NCBI GenBank assembly: GCA_020072785.1
Contig: JAIQGG010000001.1
Location: forward strand, 702,581-766,580
Direction of reading: 5' to 3'
Length of the DNA stretch: 64,000 nucleotides
From: Terriglobia bacterium
GTDB taxonomy: Bacteria > Acidobacteriota > Terriglobia > Acidiferrales > UBA7541
A model generated the notes under the pieces. It was not told the origin of the DNA. It searched no databases and saw nothing but the letters and a program-made list of their open reading frames with translations. The position numbers were made by a program, and so were the translations under genes. Every line of letters starts with the position of its first letter. Position 1 is the first letter of the stretch. This document shows, in pieces, positions 1 through 8,563 of the stretch.

Positions 1-12
1 CGTTTCGGACGG

Positions 13-258
13 TTACTTCTTGTTGCCGGCCTGGATGGCGGCCTGTGCGGCCTGGGCGCTGGCGTACTTCTTCTGGAAGCGCTCGACGCGGCCCGCGGTG
101 TCCACCAACTTCTGTTTGCCGGTGAAGAAGGGGTGACAGTTCGAGCAGATTTCCACCTTCAGCAGCTCGCCCTTCATGGTCGAGCGTGTCGGAAAGGTGT
201 GGCCGCAAGCGCAGTGCACGGTCACGGGATGGTAGTCGGGGTGAATGCCGGGCTTCAT
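13..258 (-). CDS. rpmE: 50S ribosomal protein L31
   Basis: An 81-residue protein of normal L31 length and pattern. It begins [16 protein letters not shown] and carries the zinc-binding cysteines of the C+ form (C16, C18, C38, C41) in HCACGHTF and CSNCHPFF. L31 binds the large ribosomal subunit near the central protuberance. The longer open frame upstream has no L31 similarity, so the ATG at 256-258 is taken as the start. It is the only housekeeping gene in the window and is not functionally linked to the EPS genes. Identification is secure. Confidence 0.95.
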   Translation of the reverse strand: MKPGIHPDYHPVTVHCACGHTFPTRSTMKGELLKVEICSNCHPFFTGKQKLVDTAGRVERFQKKYASAQAAQAAIQAGNKK

Positions 259-341
259 GGATGCTCCCTTTCGTCGCGGCCGGTCTGCACGGCTCCCCAA
301 GGGGACTCCAGCCGCGTCGCTAGGCCACAAGACAATTCCTA

Positions 342-371
342 ATTGTACGCGAATTCCTGGGATTCCGCCAA
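342..371 (-). promoter_or_regulatory. Candidate sigma-70 promoter of rpmE
   Basis: On the minus strand TTGGCG (366-371) lies 18 bases before TACAAT (342-347), close to the -35/-10 consensus, and would start transcription about 75 bases upstream of rpmE. It is a sequence match only; no alternative start signal is evident in this gap. Confidence 0.4.
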
Positions 372-485
372 TCCCCTGCCGTACAGTGCCCTCCGGCGAA
401 AGCAACGGCGGGGAGTCCCGCGGCCTGGAAGCAGGCCACGGATTTCCGCTTGTCGCACGCGGATTCTTCGCGTAATTTCGCGGAT

Positions 486-980
486 ATGCGAGTGGAAATC
501 CTGCCCCATGTCGTTGTTCCGGACGCTTCGCGGCCGGCCGCGGATAACCGCGCACTGCAGGTCTTTCTGGCATCACTCAAGAGCGAAGACTCGCTGTTCC
601 GTGCCACGCCGTGTACGTTGCAGCCGGGGGCTTCAGCCCCGGCCGAGACGCCGTCGTTTTCGGGGGGCGTGGTTCTTTCCTTCGCCAATGAGGCCCACAA
701 CAGGGATCGCGGCCTGTACTACGTGCTCATCGAAAAACTGACCGAACTGCTGAAAGAAGCCGGATCCGCCGATGCGCTGGAAGTCCGCCTGGGATTGTGC
801 AACCAGGCCGAGCCCGGCGCACTTGCGGCCCGGAATTCCCTGGTGCTGGAGCTCATCGCCCGGGGGAATTCGCGGGAGCAGGCGGAGTTGCGCTGGGGGC
901 TGGGTGTCGCGCATCTCCAGCAGGCGCTGCTGTTCACCTCCCGCCTTCTTCGCCAGCAACTCTCCGCGCGCAGCGAGTAG
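486..980 (+). CDS. Hypothetical protein, 164 aa
   Basis: I do not recognise the family. From the ATG at 486 the product starts [17 protein letters not shown] and is soluble, with no signal peptide or membrane segment. The C-terminal half looks mainly helical and charged ([32 protein letters not shown]). A TTG start at 450 would add 12 residues. It is divergent from rpmE and convergent with the diguanylate cyclase gene. Frame length and composition support a real gene, but nothing in it indicates a function. Confidence 0.55.
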   Translation: MRVEILPHVVVPDASRPAADNRALQVFLASLKSEDSLFRATPCTLQPGASAPAETPSFSGGVVLSFANEAHNRDRGLYYVLIEKLTELLKEAGSADALEVRLGLCNQAEPGALAARNSLVLELIARGNSREQAELRWGLGVAHLQQALLFTSRLLRQQLSARSE

Positions 981-1045
981 ATCGAAGGGCGTTGCGCAGC
1001 GATAACCGGAAAAAGAACGAAGGGAAGTGCAGCGCAGGGCTGGGG

Positions 1046-2329
1046 TCAGGAGACGAAGCAGCAGCCAACGCGAACGTTGCCTTCGGGACTGCGCGCGGAC
1101 CAAACGGCTCGCAGATTCACGCGCACCGGGGGCAGAATCGGCACATGCAGGATGGCGAAGACGTTCGGGGGCAGCTCTTCGGGGGAATCGAGCTCGAGGG
1201 CGACGCCGCCAAAACCCAGGTCGAGAACGCGTGCGCGGCGCCCGCCTTGTTCGCCCAGTACGGCGTAGGCATTGGTGCCGGCCATGGTCACGCGCTCGCC
1301 TTTGCGCTGCATGCTGTAACTGAGCGCCGGGGCCGCAGCTCCGGGGCCTGCGGCCGGAATGCCCGCCGCCGAAATGTCTGGAATTGGAAGTTCTGTGACG
1401 AACGGCGCTTCCGTCTTTTCCGCCGCTTTCTTCGATTCGATGGAAATGGTTTTCGGCGCGGGCGCAGCGCGTTCCGGTGCGGGCCGCTCGTGGACCGCCG
1501 CTGCGGGTTGCGCCTCGGCGGTTGCGCCGCGCAAATGGTTGGCGTGCTTCAGCTGGTAGAGCCGTTCATCGGCCACGCGAATCAGGACGTCGCCCTGATC
1601 GCCGTCCTGCGGACAGGTGGAGATGCCGTGATCCATGCTCACGCGCACGCTCAACTGCAGAGGGCGGACAGCCTCCGCGAAAACGGTCTCGATGCGGCGG
1701 CTCAGCGCCAGCGCCTGAGCTGCGTCCGTCTGCGGAAGAATCAGGGCGAATTCATCGCCGCCGATGCGGAAGGCGGAGTCCGACGAGCGCATGGCTTTGC
1801 GCAGGGTGGCGGCCGCGGCGCGCAGCACCTCATCCCCCTTGGGATGGCCGTGCATATCGTTCACTTCCTTGAAGCGATGCAGATCCAGGATCACCAGCGT
1901 CACGGGATGCTCGTAGCGCTTGGCCCGGGTCATCTCTTTTTCCAGCGATTCGCTGAACAGCCGGCGGTTGTAAAGTCCGGTGAGGGGATCGGTCACGGCG
2001 TTGAGCTGCAGTTTTTTCAGCTCGTCGTATTCGATGACCACCGGCACGCGGATCAGTCCGGCCGTGGAGAGCGCTTCCATGAGCGCGGTCTTCAGAGAAA
2101 CGGGCCGTCCGAGATGTTCGGAGAACTGGCGGCGGCTCTTGAGCGCTTCTTCCCAGAGCTGCAGGCACTGGCTTTCGCGAAGTTCGAGGTGCGTAGTCGT
2201 GCGGAAGTAGCGCTGCAGAAACTGCCCGCGTGCGGGCAGATCGAGCGACTCCAGTGTATCGGCGAGGAGCTCGAGGTACGAGTCCTCAATGGTCAGGCGC
2301 GGGGCGACCGCGCCACCTGGGCTGGGCAT
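1046..2329 (-). CDS. Diguanylate cyclase with C-terminal PilZ domain
   Basis: Product of about 427 residues. Counting from the start at 2329, an N-terminal helical region (1-110) is followed by a GGDEF domain with an intact signature (RIGGDEFALILP; GGDEF at about 190-194) and an RxxD inhibitory site five residues before it (RSSD). A proline/alanine-rich linker leads to a C-terminal PilZ-like domain with DLGFGGVALELDSP. It should make c-di-GMP from two GTP and also bind it. An ATG at 2356 is possible, but AGGTGG sits nine bases before the ATG at 2329. A sigma-54 type promoter lies at 2403-2418. Neighbouring PilZ and EPS genes suggest control of polysaccharide output. Confidence 0.85.
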   Translation of the reverse strand: MPSPGGAVAPRLTIEDSYLELLADTLESLDLPARGQFLQRYFRTTTHLELRESQCLQLWEEALKSRRQFSEHLGRPVSLKTALMEALSTAGLIRVPVVIEYDELKKLQLNAVTDPLTGLYNRRLFSESLEKEMTRAKRYEHPVTLVILDLHRFKEVNDMHGHPKGDEVLRAAAATLRKAMRSSDSAFRIGGDEFALILPQTDAAQALALSRRIETVFAEAVRPLQLSVRVSMDHGISTCPQDGDQGDVLIRVADERLYQLKHANHLRGATAEAQPAAAVHERPAPERAAPAPKTISIESKKAAEKTEAPFVTELPIPDISAAGIPAAGPGAAAPALSYSMQRKGERVTMAGTNAYAVLGEQGGRRARVLDLGFGGVALELDSPEELPPNVFAILHVPILPPVRVNLRAVWSARSPEGNVRVGCCFVS

Positions 2330-2402
2330 TAAAGTTTTCCACCTGACGTCCGCCATTCCCTGCGGGGACAGGGGGAGGGCACATCACCTACTGCTTGGAA
2401 GC

Positions 2403-2418
2403 TGCAAACCAGAGTCCA
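2403..2418 (-). promoter_or_regulatory. Candidate sigma-54 promoter for the GGDEF-PilZ gene
   Basis: The minus strand reads TTGGACTCTGGTTTGCA. GG (2416-2417) is separated by exactly 10 bases from GC (2404-2405), with the TGG and TTGCA cores of the -24/-12 consensus. The predicted transcript start is near 2392, about 60 bases before the preferred start codon. Confidence 0.55.
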
Positions 2419-2600
2419 ATCCTACCAGTTTTCCGAGTAGCCTATAGGGTTCTTCAATTTTATGCCAATCTGCAAATATCTTGCTAGTTATGATGCAGAT
2501 AGAGCGGGCAAAGTCAGATGACCCTGCCGCGCAGACCTCCTGAGCTTTCGCATTTTGAGAACAAAGTTTCCTCTCCAACCGCACCGACGAGAAATATTTT

Positions 2601-2918
2601 CTATCCCAGGGGGCGCAAGAATTCCAGTCCAAAAAGACGAACATCGCCTGCCGCTTCCTGACGGAGTACGCGTGCTGAAATCGGGGGAGTTTCGCTGGGG
2701 ACCATGCTGGATGAGATAGGCGAGGGCGCAGGGAAAGTTAGCTGTACAGGATGATCCATCTGCAGAGCCCGCGTGCAAGCAATACACGCGCCAGTACCGC
2801 TGATATTGAGTGTCTTCGTGAGTTCGATGAACTCCATCCCCGCCGCATCCGTGCCGCGCAACAAGACGGGAACTTGAAGACGAATTCGCTCTGCTCGACG
2901 TCGCTCGGCAGGATTCAA
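2601..2918 (-). CDS. PilZ domain protein (c-di-GMP receptor)
   Basis: A 105-residue single-domain protein. It has the arginine-rich PilZ motif near the N terminus (RRRAERIRLQ) and the second motif LNISGTGACI (NxSxxG type), the two parts that clamp c-di-GMP. No membrane or output domain is present, so it should work by binding a partner. AAAGG lies eight bases before the ATG. The gene has its own near-consensus sigma-54 promoter 70 bases upstream and lies beside the cyclase gene in the same orientation. The partner is unknown; an EPS synthesis or export protein is an inference from context. Confidence 0.8.
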   Translation of the reverse strand: MNPAERRRAERIRLQVPVLLRGTDAAGMEFIELTKTLNISGTGACIACTRALQMDHPVQLTFPAPSPISSSMVPSETPPISARVLRQEAAGDVRLFGLEFLRPLG

Positions 2919-3269
2919 AGGATGCCTTTCGCAATAGAAATCTAAATATAGAATGACATTCTAGTACTCGGGCACTAGTACCAACTCTTGCAGATTTCGT
3001 GCCAGAATCGCGCTTCCGGAGTCATTTATAAACATTGTATTTTCAGTGCATTATCCTATGCCAAGCATCGGGAATGCTAGATGCATGATACTAACCACCC
3101 CGGGAACTGCATTTCCTTTCCCATATTGTGCAAATGGAACGTATTTACCATTGACGTTTGTTGCGGGCGTCTGCGACGATGTGCATCCAGAGACGGGAAA
3201 AGATTTACCACTTGAAGCGCAAAGCGCAAAAATCTCTGTTTTCGTGACGGTGAAGCGGTCAAGACTGCA
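2919..3269. other. Intergenic region, divergent PilZ / histidine kinase
   Basis: A noticeably AT-richer stretch between divergent genes. It holds the sigma-54 promoter at 2989-3004. Upstream of that promoter is a small inverted repeat, AGCAT-N5-ATGCT near 3065-3079, that could be an activator site. I see no clear promoter for the histidine kinase gene and no additional gene. Confidence 0.5.
2989..3004 (-). promoter_or_regulatory. Near-consensus sigma-54 promoter for the PilZ gene
   Basis: The minus strand reads CTGGCACGAAATCTGCA. The -24 element TGGCACG is exact and the -12 element is CTGCA, with GG (3002-3003) and GC (2990-2991) spaced by 10. It is the best sigma-54 match in the window. Predicted start near 2978, giving a leader of about 60 bases. 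Confidence 0.7.
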
Positions 3270-4493
3270 ATGACCTCTCTCCCTACATTACCGGTTGAGC
3301 GTGTTTCGCAAGGCCTGCCGTTAGGCCTGGTCACATCGCTTCTGGATACGCTGGAGAAGCCCCTGCTGGTCATCGAGCGGAGCGGGCGCTTCGTGTTGGC
3401 GACCCTGCAGGCACGCCAATGCTTGGAAGCGCGGGGGATTGTGGATCTCGCGAGCAAGGATCTTTTTTCACAAATGCTGGGCATCGAACCCAAGGTAATT
3501 TTCGAGCAGTTCGAAAGCGGTGAGCGGGAAGTGAACCTGCATGTGGTAGGCGGGGGAAAAAAGGCCCGCGCGCGCATCCAGTGGCTGCCGGAGCCGGACT
3601 GGCTGCTCGTGCAGTTCGACCCGCAACCCGAAGCCGCGGAGGTGGAGGAAGGGTCCTCCGTGCTGACCATCCAGGACCTGCTGCAGGAACGCGAAGTGAC
3701 GTACCGCAACCTGCTGGCGGCCTATCTGCGGCTGCAGGATGTAAACCGGCAGAAAACGGTGTTCTTGGGTTCAGCGGCGCACGAATTGAAGACGCCCCTG
3801 GCAGTCATCAAGGGCTACTACGATCTGCTGCTCACCGGCTCTCTGGGGCGGCTGAACGACAAGCAGCGCGAGATTCTCGAGGAATCGAAAGAGAGCTGCG
3901 AGCGGCTGGTGCGGCTGGTTTCCATGTTCCTCAATTATTCCGCGCTGGAAAGCGGCCGGCTGGTGCTGCAGCTGCGGGAGAACGACCTGAAGGATTGTTT
4001 GGAAGAGCTGGGCAAGCGCTGGCAGGAAGCCTTTCAACGCAAGGGCGTGCGCCTGGAAACACAGATCGATTCCGCGCTGCCGGTGTTCCGCTTTGACTAT
4101 CAGAAGGTGCAACAGGCGGCGGGCAACTTGCTGGATAATGCGCTCAAGCACACGCCGCCGGGCGGCTGCGTTACGCTGCTGGCCGCGCCGCATTTCTGGG
4201 AAAGGCGTCTGGCGGCCAACAAGCCGCTTCAGGAGCGCCGCGGCGGGCGCGCGCCGCGGGCCAACAGCGTACAAGTTTCTGTCTCGGATACCGGGCCAGG
4301 GCTGGCCGCCGAATTTCATCAGGAAATATTCGAAGATTTCATGCGCGTGGATCGCAACACGTCGGGCATGGGCCTGGGTCTGGCCATCGCCAAACGGCTG
4401 GTGCAGGCGCATCGGGGAAAGATCTGGGTCGATAGTGAAGCACGGCAGGGCAGTACATTCACCTTTCTCCTGCCCATAGAGCAGGGCCAGTAG
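3270..4493 (+). CDS. Soluble sensor histidine kinase
   Basis: A 407-residue protein with no transmembrane segment, so the sensor is cytoplasmic. A PAS-like N terminus (about 20-120) and a short helical linker precede a HisKA domain with phospho-acceptor H171 in AAHELKTPLAVIKGYY. The catalytic ATPase domain has the N box NLLDNALKHTPPGG (about 287-299), the G1 box SDTGPGL (339-345) and the G2 box GMGLGLAIAKRL (366-377). All key residues are intact. Twenty-one bases separate it from the NtrC-type regulator gene downstream, a probable cognate pair. The signal is unknown; the known PrsK kinase of PEP-CTERM systems is membrane-bound, so this is not an obvious PrsK. Confidence 0.88.
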   Translation: MTSLPTLPVERVSQGLPLGLVTSLLDTLEKPLLVIERSGRFVLATLQARQCLEARGIVDLASKDLFSQMLGIEPKVIFEQFESGEREVNLHVVGGGKKARARIQWLPEPDWLLVQFDPQPEAAEVEEGSSVLTIQDLLQEREVTYRNLLAAYLRLQDVNRQKTVFLGSAAHELKTPLAVIKGYYDLLLTGSLGRLNDKQREILEESKESCERLVRLVSMFLNYSALESGRLVLQLRENDLKDCLEELGKRWQEAFQRKGVRLETQIDSALPVFRFDYQKVQQAAGNLLDNALKHTPPGGCVTLLAAPHFWERRLAANKPLQERRGGRAPRANSVQVSVSDTGPGLAAEFHQEIFEDFMRVDRNTSGMGLGLAIAKRLVQAHRGKIWVDSEARQGSTFTFLLPIEQGQ

Positions 4494-4514
4494 CGCGGTC
4501 CCGAGGGAGTAATT

Positions 4515-5966
4515 ATGAGCATAGCGGAAAGAATTCTGGTGGTGGACGACGAGCCGAGCATCCGCAAATACTTGCAGACGCTGCTCGAGGTGGACGGCTT
4601 CCATGTCGAGACGGTGTGCTCGGGCAGGGAAGCGCTCGAGAAAGTCAGCACGGGCGAACGGCCGGACTTCATCATTCTCGACGTGCTCATGCCCGAGATG
4701 AACGGGATCGAGACGCTCAAGGAACTGATGCAAGTGGACCGTTCCTTGAACGTTATCATGCTCTCCTGCTCCAACGAAGTGGGCACCGTCGTGGACGCGA
4801 TCCGCCTGGGAGCTCACGATTACCTGACCAAGCCCTTCGAAAAGGGCGAACTCGATGCGGCCATGCTCAAGTGCCGCAAGAAGAAGCAGCTGCACGAGGA
4901 GAACCAAGCGCTGCGCGAATATTGCGAACAGCTCACCGAGGACCTCAGCTTCCTGGCCGCCAGCCCGCAGATGGTGCGTATCCGCCAGCAGATCCTGCAG
5001 ATTGCTCCGGTGGACGTGCCAGTGTTCATCTGCGGGGAGAGTGGTGTCGGCAAGGAAGTGGTGGCGCGCATGATCCACCTGCGCTCCAAGCGGCGCAATC
5101 AGGCCTTCGTCAAAGTAAATTGCGCGGCGCTGCCGGGGGAGCTCCTGGAATCGGAACTGTTCGGCTATGAGCAGGGCGCGTTTACCGGAGCGGTGCGCGC
5201 CAAGCCCGGCAAGTTCGAGCTGGCCAACAAGGGCACCATCTTCCTCGACGAAATTGCGGAGATGAGCACGCACCTGCAGGCCAAGCTTCTGCACGTTCTG
5301 CAGGATCACCAGTATTCGCGGCTGGGCGGCCGTCAGGTGGTGGACATGGACGTGCGCGTTCTGGCCGCGACCAATGTGGACGTCCAAGAAGCCATGAAGG
5401 ACGGGCGCTTCCGCGAGGATCTCTATTACCGCCTCAACGTGCTGTCCATCAACGTGCCGCCGTTGCGCGAACGCCAGACGGAAATTCCCCTGCTCTTCCG
5501 CCACTTTCTCCAGAAATACGCCGAGAAATTCGGCAAGACCGCGATCGAGCCGTCGCACTATCTGCTGGAAGCGGCCGCGCGCTATCCGTGGCCGGGCAAT
5601 CTGCGGGAGCTGGAAAATTTCGTGAAACGTTACGTCATTCTCGATGATGAGGAAGGCAGCCTGCGCGAGCTGGTCGAGATGTCCACGGCGCGGCAGCGCA
5701 CCGCGCCGCGCGTGGAAGCACCGCCCCCCCGCGAGCAGGGGCTTAAGGCGCTGGTCCGGGGCTTGAAAGACGAAGCGGAGATGGAAGCGATTGCCAACGC
5801 CCTGGAAAAGACGCGCTGGTGCCGCAAGGATGCGGCGAAAATGCTGGGAATCAGTTACAAGGCATTGCTCTACAAGATGCGGCAATTCAATCTGGACACA
5901 CCGCGGAACCGTCGTGGCGCCGCGACGGAAGAGACACGGCGCGAGCCGGCGATTCGGAACGTCTAG
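4515..5966 (+). CDS. Sigma-54-dependent response regulator (NtrC family)
   Basis: A 483-residue protein with three domains. The receiver has acidic residues D11/D12, phospho-acceptor D56 (FIILDVLMPEMNG) and K106 (LTKPF). The AAA+ domain has Walker A GESGVGK (174-180), the sigma-54 contact loop GAFTGA (221-226) and Walker B FLDEI (243-247). A C-terminal Fis-type helix-turn-helix lies around 422-456 (RKDAAKMLGISYKALLYKM). All activator residues are present, so it can open sigma-54 promoters. It is the likely partner of the kinase upstream and resembles the PrsR-like regulators of PEP-CTERM/EPS systems. The sigma-54 type sites across the window are candidate targets, by inference. Confidence 0.9.
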   Translation: MSIAERILVVDDEPSIRKYLQTLLEVDGFHVETVCSGREALEKVSTGERPDFIILDVLMPEMNGIETLKELMQVDRSLNVIMLSCSNEVGTVVDAIRLGAHDYLTKPFEKGELDAAMLKCRKKKQLHEENQALREYCEQLTEDLSFLAASPQMVRIRQQILQIAPVDVPVFICGESGVGKEVVARMIHLRSKRRNQAFVKVNCAALPGELLESELFGYEQGAFTGAVRAKPGKFELANKGTIFLDEIAEMSTHLQAKLLHVLQDHQYSRLGGRQVVDMDVRVLAATNVDVQEAMKDGRFREDLYYRLNVLSINVPPLRERQTEIPLLFRHFLQKYAEKFGKTAIEPSHYLLEAAARYPWPGNLRELENFVKRYVILDDEEGSLRELVEMSTARQRTAPRVEAPPPREQGLKALVRGLKDEAEMEAIANALEKTRWCRKDAAKMLGISYKALLYKMRQFNLDTPRNRRGAATEETRREPAIRNV

Positions 5967-6444
5967 CCTTCCCAGTCCGCCGGGTATTGCTCCTTTTAGG
6001 CACACGGCGACACTTTATTTCTTTCCAGCTCGCTTGGGATTACGCTACTGTTCCGTCCCGGTATGGGAAATTTGAGGGTGCCTGCTTGCAAGGAATTTCC
6101 CTTCGCTCGCCAGTAATCTTGCTTGGAGTTCCATGAAAAGAGATTGCGGCGCTGCTTGCGAAAGATAAACACCTTAAGAATTAGTGAGTTAAATTGGATG
6201 CGATACTTGAAAATTGGAAGATTGCGGAATTGGTCTGAAACGTGCACCTCTCTTTGTAAGTTTTGTGATCTGCGATCCATCCACGGTGACGCCGAAGGCA
6301 GGACCTTATAGTGCGGAAAGTGCACGACGCGAGAGACCGGGGGATAGGCCTCTCGTAGCAGAAGCAATTTGCCAAATGCGGGTAACGCTGATAGAACCTT
6401 CGGACAGCGGATGCCACGCTTAGAGGCGGGGGGATGGACTGGGG
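5967..6444. other. Intergenic region with structured leader before PilZ gene
   Basis: No convincing gene; open frames on either strand lack family signals. A weak sigma-54-like match (TGGTCTGAAACGTGCA, 6231-6246, plus) lies 200 bases upstream of the PilZ gene. Two inverted repeats, CGAGAG/CTCTCG (about 6331-6355) and CGCTG/CAGCG (about 6389-6411), could fold in the leader. I did not recognise a known c-di-GMP riboswitch core. Confidence 0.35.
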
Positions 6445-6792
6445 ATGGGCCTGATGACTGAACGTCGTACGGCACGACGCTATGATTTGACTTTGCCGGT
6501 CGTCATACGCATTCCGACCGAGCGCAAGGCGGAGACGCAGCGCGGCAAAACGCGGGATATTTCCACGCGCGGCCTCTATTTCGTGATTGATCAGGACCTC
6601 CAAGCCGGTTCCGAACTCGACATTACGCTCACGCTCCCGGCTGAGGTTACCCAGGGCTCGGAAGTGCTTGTGCGCGCAATCGGGAAGGTCATCCGCGTCG
6701 AGCAACGTCTGGAAGACGGCAATACACGCATGGGCGTGGCGGCCGTGATCGAACGCTACGACATCATCCGCGGGGAAACTTCCAAGAACTGA
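6445..6792 (+). CDS. PilZ domain protein
   Basis: A 115-residue PilZ protein with the first motif RRTARRYDLTLPV (RxxxR type) and the second DISTRGLYF (D/NxSxxG type). The fold continues with a hydrophobic beta core (GSELDITLTLP; VLVRAIGKVIRVEQ). It should bind c-di-GMP and act on a partner. An ATG at 6454 (MTERRTARRYDL) is an equally good start, with GGGG nine bases ahead. It lies between two sigma-54 activator genes. It is the second small PilZ protein within 5 kb and is diverged in sequence from the first. Confidence 0.8.
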   Translation: MGLMTERRTARRYDLTLPVVIRIPTERKAETQRGKTRDISTRGLYFVIDQDLQAGSELDITLTLPAEVTQGSEVLVRAIGKVIRVEQRLEDGNTRMGVAAVIERYDIIRGETSKN

Positions 6793-7143
6793 ACTCCGTT
6801 TTATAGCCGGCAGCTCTCTGCTGGCGTCTGCAGTTCTCTCTTTGCTTCGAGACAACACAAGCAAGGGCTTCCCCTTTCTGCACACTTGCTGTTTGGGGAG
6901 TCCGCTCGATTTGGGGATATCTCAGGCCTTATCACGGGAATGGCCAGGCTGTCCTGGCAAGGGGAAAGAGAAAAAGCTTCCCAAATCAGGAGCAAATATT
7001 TTCTCTGCTGTACCCACAACTCGTTCAATTTTTCCGGGATTAGTACTGGGACCACCTTGTCCATTGCACCTGTAACATATAGATAATGCATTCGTTAGCC
7101 GATTACGGATCTTGTCTTCAGTTTTCGAACATGTCCCTCCGGT
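6793..7143. other. Intergenic region upstream of second sigma-54 activator
   Basis: No gene is supported. A perfect inverted repeat GCCAGG-CTGT-CCTGGC lies at 6943-6958, about 190 bases upstream of the sigma-54 type promoter at 7144. That is a plausible distance for an enhancer-type activator site, but it could also be a hairpin. The remainder is featureless. Confidence 0.35.
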
Positions 7144-7159
7144 TGGCCGAATATGTGCA
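7144..7159 (+). promoter_or_regulatory. Candidate sigma-54 promoter for activator gene
   Basis: TTGGCCGAATATGTGCA: GG at 7145-7146 and GC at 7157-7158, spaced by 10, with TGGC and GTGCA cores. Predicted start near 7170. This argues against the in-frame ATG at 7153 and favours translation from 7189. It suggests the activator gene is itself under sigma-54 control. Confidence 0.5.
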
Positions 7160-7188
7160 TCTTCTCTGGATCAGGCAGATGCCTGTGT

Positions 7189-8265
7189 ATGCCTACGGAA
7201 CCCACAACTAGAAGCTGCAGGGCGGAGCCGATCAGCCAGATCCCTCCGGATGAGGTCCTTTTTGGCTGTTCGGCGGCGATGGCCGAAGTACGGCAGCGCG
7301 CCGAAAAGATCTGCAATACCAATATCCCCGTGCTGCTCAATGGCGATGGCGGGACGGGCAAGGAAGCGCTGGCGCGGTGGATTCACGCGCGCTCTTCCTA
7401 CCGCAACGGTCAGTTCATCAAGGTCAACTGCGCGGCCATCCCCGGAACGCTGCTCGAGAGCGAGCTTTTCGGTTACGAGCGGGGCGCGTTCACCGGGGCG
7501 CAGGTCAGCAAGTGCGGGCGCGTAGAACTGGCGCATAACGGCACGCTATTTCTGGATGAGATCGCAGACCTGGATCTGAGTCTGCAAGGCAAGCTTCTGC
7601 ATTTTCTCCAGGACGGCAGGTTCACGCGAATCGGCGACAACGAAGAGAGAACCGTAGAGACGCGCATCTTGTGCGCGACGAACAAGGATCTGGAGCGGGA
7701 GATAGCCGCGGGCATATTCCGCGCCGATCTGTTCTACCGCATCAATGGGATGCGGTTGTGGTTGCCGCGGCTGCGCGAGCGCAAGGACGACATTCCGGCG
7801 CTTGCGAATTATCTCCGCGCATTTTACGAGAAACAGTTCGCCAAAGAATCCCCTCCGTTGAGTGCGGAATTTCTCGCCTATCTGCGGGAGTTGGATTGGC
7901 CGGGGAACGTGCGGGAATTGTCCAACGGAATGGCACGCTATGTCTTGATCGGTCCCGAAGAGGTGATTGCCGAAGAGCCGCCGCGCAAGCGCAGTTTGCG
8001 GATGTCCGGCGCGTCTTCCGAGGCTGCCCCTGTTCCGCTGAAGCACCTTGCGAGGGAAGCGACCCGGGAGATGGAGCGCAATATCATCCTGGAAACGCTG
8101 CAAGCCAACCGCTGGAATCGCCGGAAGACGGCGGAGGCGCTGCAAATCAGTTACCGCGCACTCATCTACAAGATCCGCGATGCCGGGTTGCTGGCGCGGA
8201 GCACGGAAGTCCTGGCGGACGTACCCGAAAAAAAATCTCCCGCTTCGCAGTCCTCCCGCGACTAA
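7189..8265 (+). CDS. Sigma-54-dependent transcriptional activator, no receiver domain
   Basis: A 358-residue protein made of an AAA+ domain and a Fis-type helix-turn-helix, lacking a receiver. Walker A is GDGGTGK (52-58; most relatives read GESGTGK), GAFTGA is intact (99-104), Walker B is FLDEI (121-125), and the arginine-finger region (FRADLFYRI) is conserved. The C terminus RRKTAEALQISYRALIYKI binds DNA. Without a receiver its activity must be set by amount or by a partner protein. The ATG at 7153 would add 12 residues but overlaps the predicted promoter. It closely resembles the response regulator at 4515 and is followed by a hairpin at its stop codon. Confidence 0.85.
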   Translation: MPTEPTTRSCRAEPISQIPPDEVLFGCSAAMAEVRQRAEKICNTNIPVLLNGDGGTGKEALARWIHARSSYRNGQFIKVNCAAIPGTLLESELFGYERGAFTGAQVSKCGRVELAHNGTLFLDEIADLDLSLQGKLLHFLQDGRFTRIGDNEERTVETRILCATNKDLEREIAAGIFRADLFYRINGMRLWLPRLRERKDDIPALANYLRAFYEKQFAKESPPLSAEFLAYLRELDWPGNVRELSNGMARYVLIGPEEVIAEEPPRKRSLRMSGASSEAAPVPLKHLAREATREMERNIILETLQANRWNRRKTAEALQISYRALIYKIRDAGLLARSTEVLADVPEKKSPASQSSRD

Positions 8266-8290
8266 CTGTCCCTGAGGACAGTTCCGTTTT
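8264..8290 (+). terminator. Hairpin at the end of the activator gene
   Basis: AACTGTCC-CTGA-GGACAGTT forms a perfect 8-bp stem with a 4-base loop (8264-8283). It begins inside the stop codon and is followed by CCGTTTT. It is a probable factor-independent terminator with a short T run. The same CTGTCC/GGACAG halves recur further upstream of the next gene, so an operator role is also possible. Confidence 0.45.
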
Positions 8291-8462
8291 CTCCCTCTTC
8301 GGCAACTCTCTCACGGCTGTCTTGCGCCATTTTTCTGCGTGAAAAGCCTTGCAAATGCGAACATCCGGGAGTTGCGGAAATTTTCCGAAGTTCAGGAAAA
8401 GCGCCGCGCGCCACGCATTGGAAAATCCTAAGAATTAGGCCGGTACAGCTTCCAGTTCATGC

Positions 8463-8494
8463 GGACAGGCAGTGTGGCTGTCCCTTAATTGGAC
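8463..8494 (+). promoter_or_regulatory. CTGTCC/GGACAG inverted repeats upstream of lipoprotein gene
   Basis: GGACAG (8463-8468), nine bases, CTGTCC (8478-8483), seven bases, GGAC (8491-8494). The same half-sites in inverted arrangement lie 39-64 bases upstream of the second choice-of-anchor-D gene (19969-19994). This may be a shared operator; the protein that binds it is unknown. Confidence 0.35.
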
Positions 8495-8563
8495 GTCTCA
8501 CCAGTATTTTTCGCAGCTCGCGGTCCCTTACTCTGCTCACGGCGAGCAGTGGGAGGGAAAGCG

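Noticed and set aside
797..2332. A 511-codon plus-strand open frame.
   Set aside because: Antisense to the GGDEF-PilZ gene, Arg/Gly/His-rich, no family pattern.
3771..6005. A 744-codon minus-strand open frame opposite the kinase and response regulator genes.
   Set aside because: It is a GC-rich antisense shadow of two genes with full catalytic motifs; the translation has low complexity and no domain pattern.
6231..6246. A sigma-54-like match upstream of the second PilZ gene (TGGTCTGAAACGTGCA).
   Set aside because: The spacing is right but only TGG, one G and TGCA match, and it lies 200 bases from the gene. It is kept only as a note in the intergenic entry.
6181..6885. A 234-codon minus-strand open frame over the second PilZ gene.
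   Set aside because: It overlaps a gene with both PilZ motifs and has no pattern of its own.
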